DNA from: Filosporella fistucella
Taxonomy: Eukaryota; Ascomycota; Leotiomycetes; Helotiales
Direction: 5' to 3'
DNA: 64,000 nucleotides
NCBI GenBank assembly: GCA_030077755.1
Contig: JAQJZZ010000014.1
Span: 1,364,001 to 1,428,000, forward strand
Below are positions 58,538 to 64,000 of this stretch, piece by piece; positions within the stretch are counted from its first letter, which is position 1; every line of letters begins with the position of its first letter. Made by a program: the position numbers and the translations under genes. The notes under the pieces are model-generated. The model ran no database searches and was not told the origin of the DNA. It worked only from the letters and a program-made list of their open reading frames with translations.

Positions 58538-61500
58538 ATGTCCTCTGGTCAAGCTTCTATTAATTTTCAGATGCACAATTCCACAGATTTCCAGGATGTG
58601 GGCGGAGATGCTTCGGGAATTGCGATGCATGGGGAACCGCTTGACCTTGAACAATTCATGTTAGAGAATAATCACCACGGACAAACTAGACCGTCCCTAG
58701 ATATCATCGACAACCCTCAATTTGCAGATTTCTCCTTCACATATCACGGCATTCCGGACACCGGGATACACGGTGAACCGAAAATAGACAATTCATCAGA
58801 TCCGTACGCGCTCTCAGGGCCGGTCACCAATTCAGATCACCGCAATTCAATAGTTTCTGCTCCAGGTGATCACCGTGGATCTATAGCGTCTACATCTGCG
58901 GTACCCCGTGCCAGCTTCAGCGGCGGACAACATGGGCATCCCAGAAATGCCAGTGTGAGTGGTGGGTCAGATGAAGCAAGCCCCTCGAGTAATCGCGCTG
59001 GTGGTGGTTTGGATAGCGGGTATGGTGATGACTTTGGTTTGAATATTGGAGGTGCGATGGACGGTAGCGATTTGGGAAGCCGGACGAAGGAGGAGAAGAA
59101 TGACCCGAACCCACCTTGGAGTGAACTGAAGACAAAAGCCGGAAAAGAACGGAAGAGATTACCACTCGCGTGTATAGCATGTAGGCGGAAGAAGATTCGG
59201 TGCTCAGGAGAGAAACCGGCGTGCAAGCACTGTCTCAGATCGCGCATACCTTGTGTCTACAAAGTTACCACCCGGAAAGCCGCTCCAAGGACCGATTATA
59301 TGGCTATGCTGGACAAGAGACTAAAAAGGATGGAGGAGAGAATCATAAAGATCATTCCCAAAGAAGAGCAAGATGGCACCGCCGTATCTGTTACAAGGGC
59401 AACAGTTAAACCGGCTATTCCAGGAACAATACCTCTGAAGAACTTTGCGGGAAAAAAGCGTCCTGCCGATGAGGCTTTTAGCCAAGAACTCGACACTTGG
59501 TCCAAATCAGTCTCAAACCCCAACCTAGGTAGTACTGGCTCGAAACCGACAAGTTTAATGATCCAGGAAGCTGAAGAGAGCAGACTTCTGCTGGAAGGGG
59601 CTGAAGCACTTCCCTCCAAGGAGCTCCAGGAACATTTATCTGAAGTTTTCTTTGAAAATGTATATGGGCAAACATACCATCTACTACACAAACCTAGTTT
59701 TATGAGGAAATTAAGGTATGTATACCCAAGACCCTGATTAATCCAAATCTGACAATATCCAGAGCTGGAACTGTACCGCCTGTCTTGATTCTGGCTGTTT
59801 GTGCAATATCTGCTCGCTTTTCAACACATCCAAAGCTGAACACGACACCTGCATTCCTGAGGGGGGAAGAGTGGGCTTTAGAGGCTCGCAACATAGTTAT
59901 ACGACGTTACGAGTGGCCCAACATCACAATCTTGACCTGCCTTATTATTCTGGGGCTTCACGAGTTTGGAACGTGTCAGGGAGGTCGGAGCTGGTCACTT
60001 GGCGGCCAAGCTATTCGAATGGCGTATGCGCTGCAGCTTCACCGAGATCTTGACTACGATCCACTCAAGCGGAATGGAACTGCGGAACTCAGCTTTATCG
60101 ATCGCGAGATTCGTCGAAGGACGATGTGGGCATGTTTTCTGATGGATCGATTTAATTCCTCTGGAACCGGTCGGCCCACTTTCATCAAAGAAGAGTCTAT
60201 CAAGGTTCAACTGCCAATCAAGGAGCAATATTTCCAACTCGATATGCCTGGCCCGACGGAGAACTTAAAGGGTGATATCCCTCACCCCATTTCTCCTGGG
60301 CAAGGCCAACTGTCAGACGCAAAAGAAAATATGGGCGTAGCAGCTTATATGATCAGATCAATCGCTCTTTGGGGCCGGGTTATCCACTATCTCAATTTAG
60401 GGGGCAATGAGGAAGAGATCCATCCAATGTGGCATGATGATTCGATCTTCAATGGTCTCATCAAACAGACCGAAGAATTTGATGCTTCGCTGCCAGAGTC
60501 ATTGAGGTATACACCAGAAAATCTCCATAGCCACGAGACAGATGGGTTGGCAAATCAGTTCCTATTTCTTCATATTACAGTCCAACAGAATATCCTGTTC
60601 CTTAACAGATTCGGTGTCCCGGGTTCTACAGGTGCTCAGCCACCAGCGGACGTGCCTAAGGATTTCGTCGCGAAAGCTGGGACGAAAGCTTTTGGTGCAG
60701 CCAATCGAATATCGGAATTGCTAGAAGACGGCGAGTCTCACTTTGTCACTGCTCCCTTCACGGGATACTGTGCGTTCTTGTCGAGTACTGTCCATGTATT
60801 TGGAGTTTTCTCAAAAAATGCCGCAGTAGAGACCGCGTCGAAAAAGAATCTTGCGATCAACGTAAAATATCTGTCAAAGATGAAACGTTACTGGGGCATG
60901 TTCCACTGGATGGCAGAGAATCTCAAGGAATTGTATCGCACTTGTGCTGATGCTTCAAGGCAAGGCCAATCCACAAGTGGATCTACTCACTCTCCGACGA
61001 ATGTTTTCCAGTATGGAGATTGGTTTGACAGATATCCCCATGGGGTTTCCCAATCGGACTTCGAAGATCCTGTTGTTGGTATCAAAAAGGAGAAGGGAGA
61101 TGATGCAGTACTAGGAGAGAAATCCGGACTTCACACTGTGGAGCATTTCTTCGGCACCTTGGAAAATATGGCACCTCAGGAGAGAGATTCGAATAAAGTC
61201 CCAAAGCGCAAAGTAAAGAAGAACCAATTAGGCCAACAAGATGCACTCCCACCGGTCAACACTAATCTGCGAGATCTACCTCCTGGCTCGATTCAAATGC
61301 ATCAAAATAATCACCATCAGATCCCTCAGGCCTTTAATCAAATGAGTCCGACGACACCTGTGAATATGTATAATCAGCAACACCCATATTATGGGCACGA
61401 GGTATTACTCCCGCCTCATCAACAAGGCATGTTGCCACAATTAGATCGCCAGCTGGTGTTCGGCGCCTACGCTGGAATGGATCCTTCATCACTCAGCTCG

Positions 61501-61719
61501 CATAGCATGCTCGATGGCACAAACTGGGATATGCAGATGGGCTCTATGTCGGGATACGCAACAGAACCCACAAGTGCGTGGTTCATGCCATTCAATATGG
61601 AGCCTCCAGATCTGGGGCACGAGCAGGATGTGTTTAACACTATGGGTGGAGCGTATGCAATGGGAGGTATGCCAGTAGATAACAATGGGAATATGGGCGG
61701 TCATGGGAATGGGCATTAG
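58538..61719 (+). CDS. Zn(II)2Cys6 fungal transcription factor
   Basis: Two exons: 58538-59715 and 59763-61719. The 47-nt intron (GTATGT..TCCAG, phase 2) gives MRKLR|AGTVPPV; 1044 aa. A Ser/Gly/His-rich N-terminus is followed by the zinc cluster at residues 212-239, CIACRRKKIRC SGEKPAC KHCLRSRIPC, i.e. C-x2-C-x6-C-x6-C-x2-C-x6-C, then a basic linker and coiled-coil dimerisation region (DYMAMLDKRLKRMEERIIK). The fungal-specific transcription factor domain covers about 330-720 (FHxP-like LLHKPSFMRKLR, GxxRxW-type GGRSWSLGGQAIRMAYALQ, RRRTMWACFLMDRF). The C-terminus is Gln/Met/Gly-rich, probably an activation region. The zinc cluster is intact. I cannot name the target pathway. 58538 is the first in-frame ATG; an extra 5' exon is possible. 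Confidence 0.9.
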
Positions 61720-62900
61720 GCATAGCAATGGTAACACTTGGATGTGTTTTGGGAAGGTGTTCTGGAGTGTAGCAGCCAAGAATGGCGTTGCACCGGATGG
61801 GATTTGCTCTTTTGTACATAAAGTTGAAGTCCTATGATTTGGGAGGACCCAACAATATCTATGTAGCGAACAGTCATTTGTTGTGGTACAAATTGTTGTG
61901 CGCACGCCCAATATGAGCCACGTAGGGGAGAGTTGAATGACAAACATTGAATACAAATCCATTGGTCCACCAATATTAAAAGGCTGATACAAAACCGGAA
62001 CAAAAATAGCAATGCATCTACATATCATATTAGAGGTTGTAATTTTCACGAAGGAAGCACAAACTGTATCCATGTCCATGCCAGTCCACCGGCAGACGTA
62101 CTCAGCGGTTTAGCTCGGGTTAATAAAGACTGACATCAGTCCCGCCCATCTCTCACAATCCCATTACCAGGTAAAGGAATTGCATGATAGTGGCACCAAC
62201 CTCAATCTTGTGGCCAGTAACTGAGTTGTGAGTGAGGATGAAGACAGCGTATAGGACGCGGTATTGGGATCATGAGATGTGCCCTGAACCATTGCAAACT
62301 CCGAGATCGTTTTTCATTCGCTCATTTGACGGGCAGCTTCATCATTGTCAATACACAAGCAGTTGCCTCTGGGGCACACTGACATGGTTCGCTCCCCCTT
62401 GCGCCATGCGGACAAGCTGCAATGCACTTTCACACGGGGCAGAGAGCAAGCTTATCGCAGGCGTCAAACGCGGTGATATTCTGAGTTCCTTATGTCGATC
62501 TCCACACTTTTGAGTGGCCACGACCGTTGAGGGATTTATTATTCAGAAGGCAATTTCAACATGCGGGATTTTGGCCTCCTCGAATCTGGTTTCAACGATA
62601 AGAGCTACTACTTATCCGATTGTAGTTTTGTATTATGCTTCAACTTTTCATCGTGGCTGTGTAAGAGCTGTGGGGAGCTGTCAATATTCTGGCTTGTGCT
62701 AGCTATTGCCAACTTACCACAACTTTGGCATCCGCCATTCGCGCTGACGGGGGAGCACTTTTCCAAGATGGCACAGCTCCAACTCATATCTTAAGTAGGA
62801 CATCCCCTCGAGCATATCTTTCCTTCCAACTTCCTGCCATCCACTGCTTTTCTGCTTTGAAAGGTGCTCTATATTCTTCAAATTGTCCCAGAAAGTCCCA
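61720..62900. other. Intergenic region
   Basis: 3' flank of the Zn(II)2Cys6 gene and upstream region of the K+ transporter. The frame at 62725-63045 (+) overlaps the transporter's first exon in another frame and is judged spurious. No operator or terminator identified. Confidence 0.5.
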
Positions 62901-64000
62901 ATGGCAGATTCCAGTCAGCGCATCCAATTTGGAGAAGAGATCCAAGCGGTGGGAACGTCAGCCACTGCGAAGTCGTACAATAAGGGACCTTCTCTTTCCG
63001 AAAAGAACAATACTTTTGATGCAGAAGAGAGGGCAGCTGCGGTAGAGATCGCAAATGCTGATAGAAACCATAAGAAGAAGCAGGTATAATCTCAGTCTCC
63101 CTCACAACTCTCCATTCTCCTCCCCCTGGTTGTACTTCCATTGGAAAACATGTACGACATGGTTGGTTGTTTTTTGTTTTGCTCAATGCTGATTTTCGAA
63201 AGACCTATACAGGGTTCGTAATTTTGCATTTCTCCAAAATTAACACAGTAGCTCAAAGGCATTGTATTACATGATGCATACAACATATGGCCGCGATACT
63301 TTACAGAGGTGAAGGCTGACAACGAAACAGATGGATGCTTATATGGCTTGCATATCAGAGTAAGTAATTAATATGCTTCTTTTACCTTTCTTCAACCCCC
63401 TTCGGAACCACAATCACAACCACAGCTTTCCTTCCTATCAGCTCTGACAGTCAAAATTAGGCACTGGCGTGATCTATGGTGATATTGGAACCTCCCCTCT
63501 TTACGTTTACTCCTCTACCTTCACATCACAACCGGCGTACGAGGATCTGGTCGGAGCTCTCTCAGTCATAATATGGACCTTGACATTGATGATCAGTGTT
63601 AAATATTGTTTTATTGTTCTCTCAGCAGATGACGATGGAGAAGGGGGTACATTCGCATTATATTCGCTATTAGCACGGTATGCAAATATTGTAAAGCGTG
63701 ACCCCGCCATTGTCGGGACAATAAAGATGGAAAGACATCTCACAAATGATTTGAAACCTATGAACAAAGGAGTGAGAAAATTTTTAGAGGGCTCGAGGAC
63801 TGCTAGAGTGGCTTTGAAGATCTTTGGAGTTCTGGGGGTCGCAATGGTGGGTCGAATCTTTTCAATACACACTAAGCATCTTCCTCTTAAGCCCGCCAAC
63901 TACTTAAGCTGACATGAAATATTCAGGTTATAGCTGATGGAGTCTTGACTCCTGCGCAATCAGTTCTTGGTGCAATCCAAGGGATTCGAGTAGCACAACC
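62901..64000 (+). CDS. HAK/KUP-type potassium transporter, 5' part
   Basis: Partial: the gene continues past the window end. Proposed exons: 62901-63083, 63203-63213, 63331-63359, 63461-63846, 63927 onward. The first exon encodes a polar cytosolic N-tail (MADSSQRIQFGEEIQAVG..., ending KKKQ). The frame reaches the first membrane helix WMLIWLAYQS only if an 11-nt exon (63203-63213) is inserted, or another tiny exon of the same phase. After that come VIYGDIGTSPLYVY (family signature), a second helix, the loop with the LTNDLKPMNKG stretch and the start of VIADGVLTPAQSVLGAI. This is the KUP/HAK family of high-affinity K+ (H+ symport) uptake carriers at the plasma membrane. Donor GTGGGT at 63847 is non-typical but in phase. 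Confidence 0.88.

Noticed and set aside
1..64000. Biosynthetic gene cluster, transposon, CRISPR or phage-like system
   Set aside because: No backbone synthase, transposase, reverse transcriptase, direct-repeat array or phage gene was seen. The genes are unrelated housekeeping, transport and regulatory types.

Overview
The window is nuclear DNA of a filamentous ascomycete fungus. The evidence is many short spliceosomal introns (about 43-170 nt; GT...AG, often with a CTAAT/CTGAT-like branch site just before the acceptor) and fungal families: a HET-domain protein, a Zn(II)2Cys6 factor, a DUF3074 protein, a glycogenin with a long Ser/Pro/Thr tail, and a HAK-type K+ transporter. A Leotiomycetes-like genome would fit, but that is inference; no rRNA, tRNA or species marker is present. 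I found no CRISPR array, no intact transposon and no viral gene.

Layout. 0-9 kb is compact: an LMBR1/LMBD2 membrane protein (-) diverges from an unrecognised nuclear-type protein (+); then come a lysine/N-terminal methyltransferase EFM7 (-) and a four-finger C2H2 transcription factor (-). About 9.5 kb without a convincing multi-exon gene follows (8.8-18.3 kb). It is rich in pyrimidine tracts and short tandem repeats, and holds a 54-codon ORF behind a CT-rich leader. 18-31 kb carries the ERAD ubiquitin ligase HRD1 (+), a 2EXR/F-box-like protein whose exons are separated by an unusually long intron (-), glycogenin (+) and a HET-domain protein (-). 31-41 kb carries a Mn-type cation diffusion facilitator (+), a secreted GH3 beta-glucosidase with six exons (-), a decayed gene (-), a small protein resembling bacterial proteins labelled 'N-acetylglutamate synthase' (+) and an unrecognised protein (-). 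41-47 kb is gene-poor. 47-55 kb carries two lipid-transfer-type genes in tandem (-): a DUF3074 START-like protein and a BAR-PH-GRAM-VASt sterol-transfer protein of the Sip3/Lam class. 55-58 kb has gene fragments, one with an in-frame stop. 58-64 kb carries a Zn(II)2Cys6 regulator (+) and the 5' part of a HAK-type K+ transporter (+), which runs off the window and appears to contain an 11-nt microexon.

The genes do not form a biosynthetic cluster. They look like ordinary unlinked functions: membrane/lipid transport, ER quality control, carbon storage and cellobiose hydrolysis, ion homeostasis, regulation and self-recognition. The most unusual items are the bacterial-like small gene, the two decayed genes, the 798-nt intron, the microexon and the long repeat-rich intergenic leader. 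All gene models were assembled by hand from reading frame, splice-site phase and family similarity. Multi-exon boundaries are stated so they can be tested with RNA-seq.
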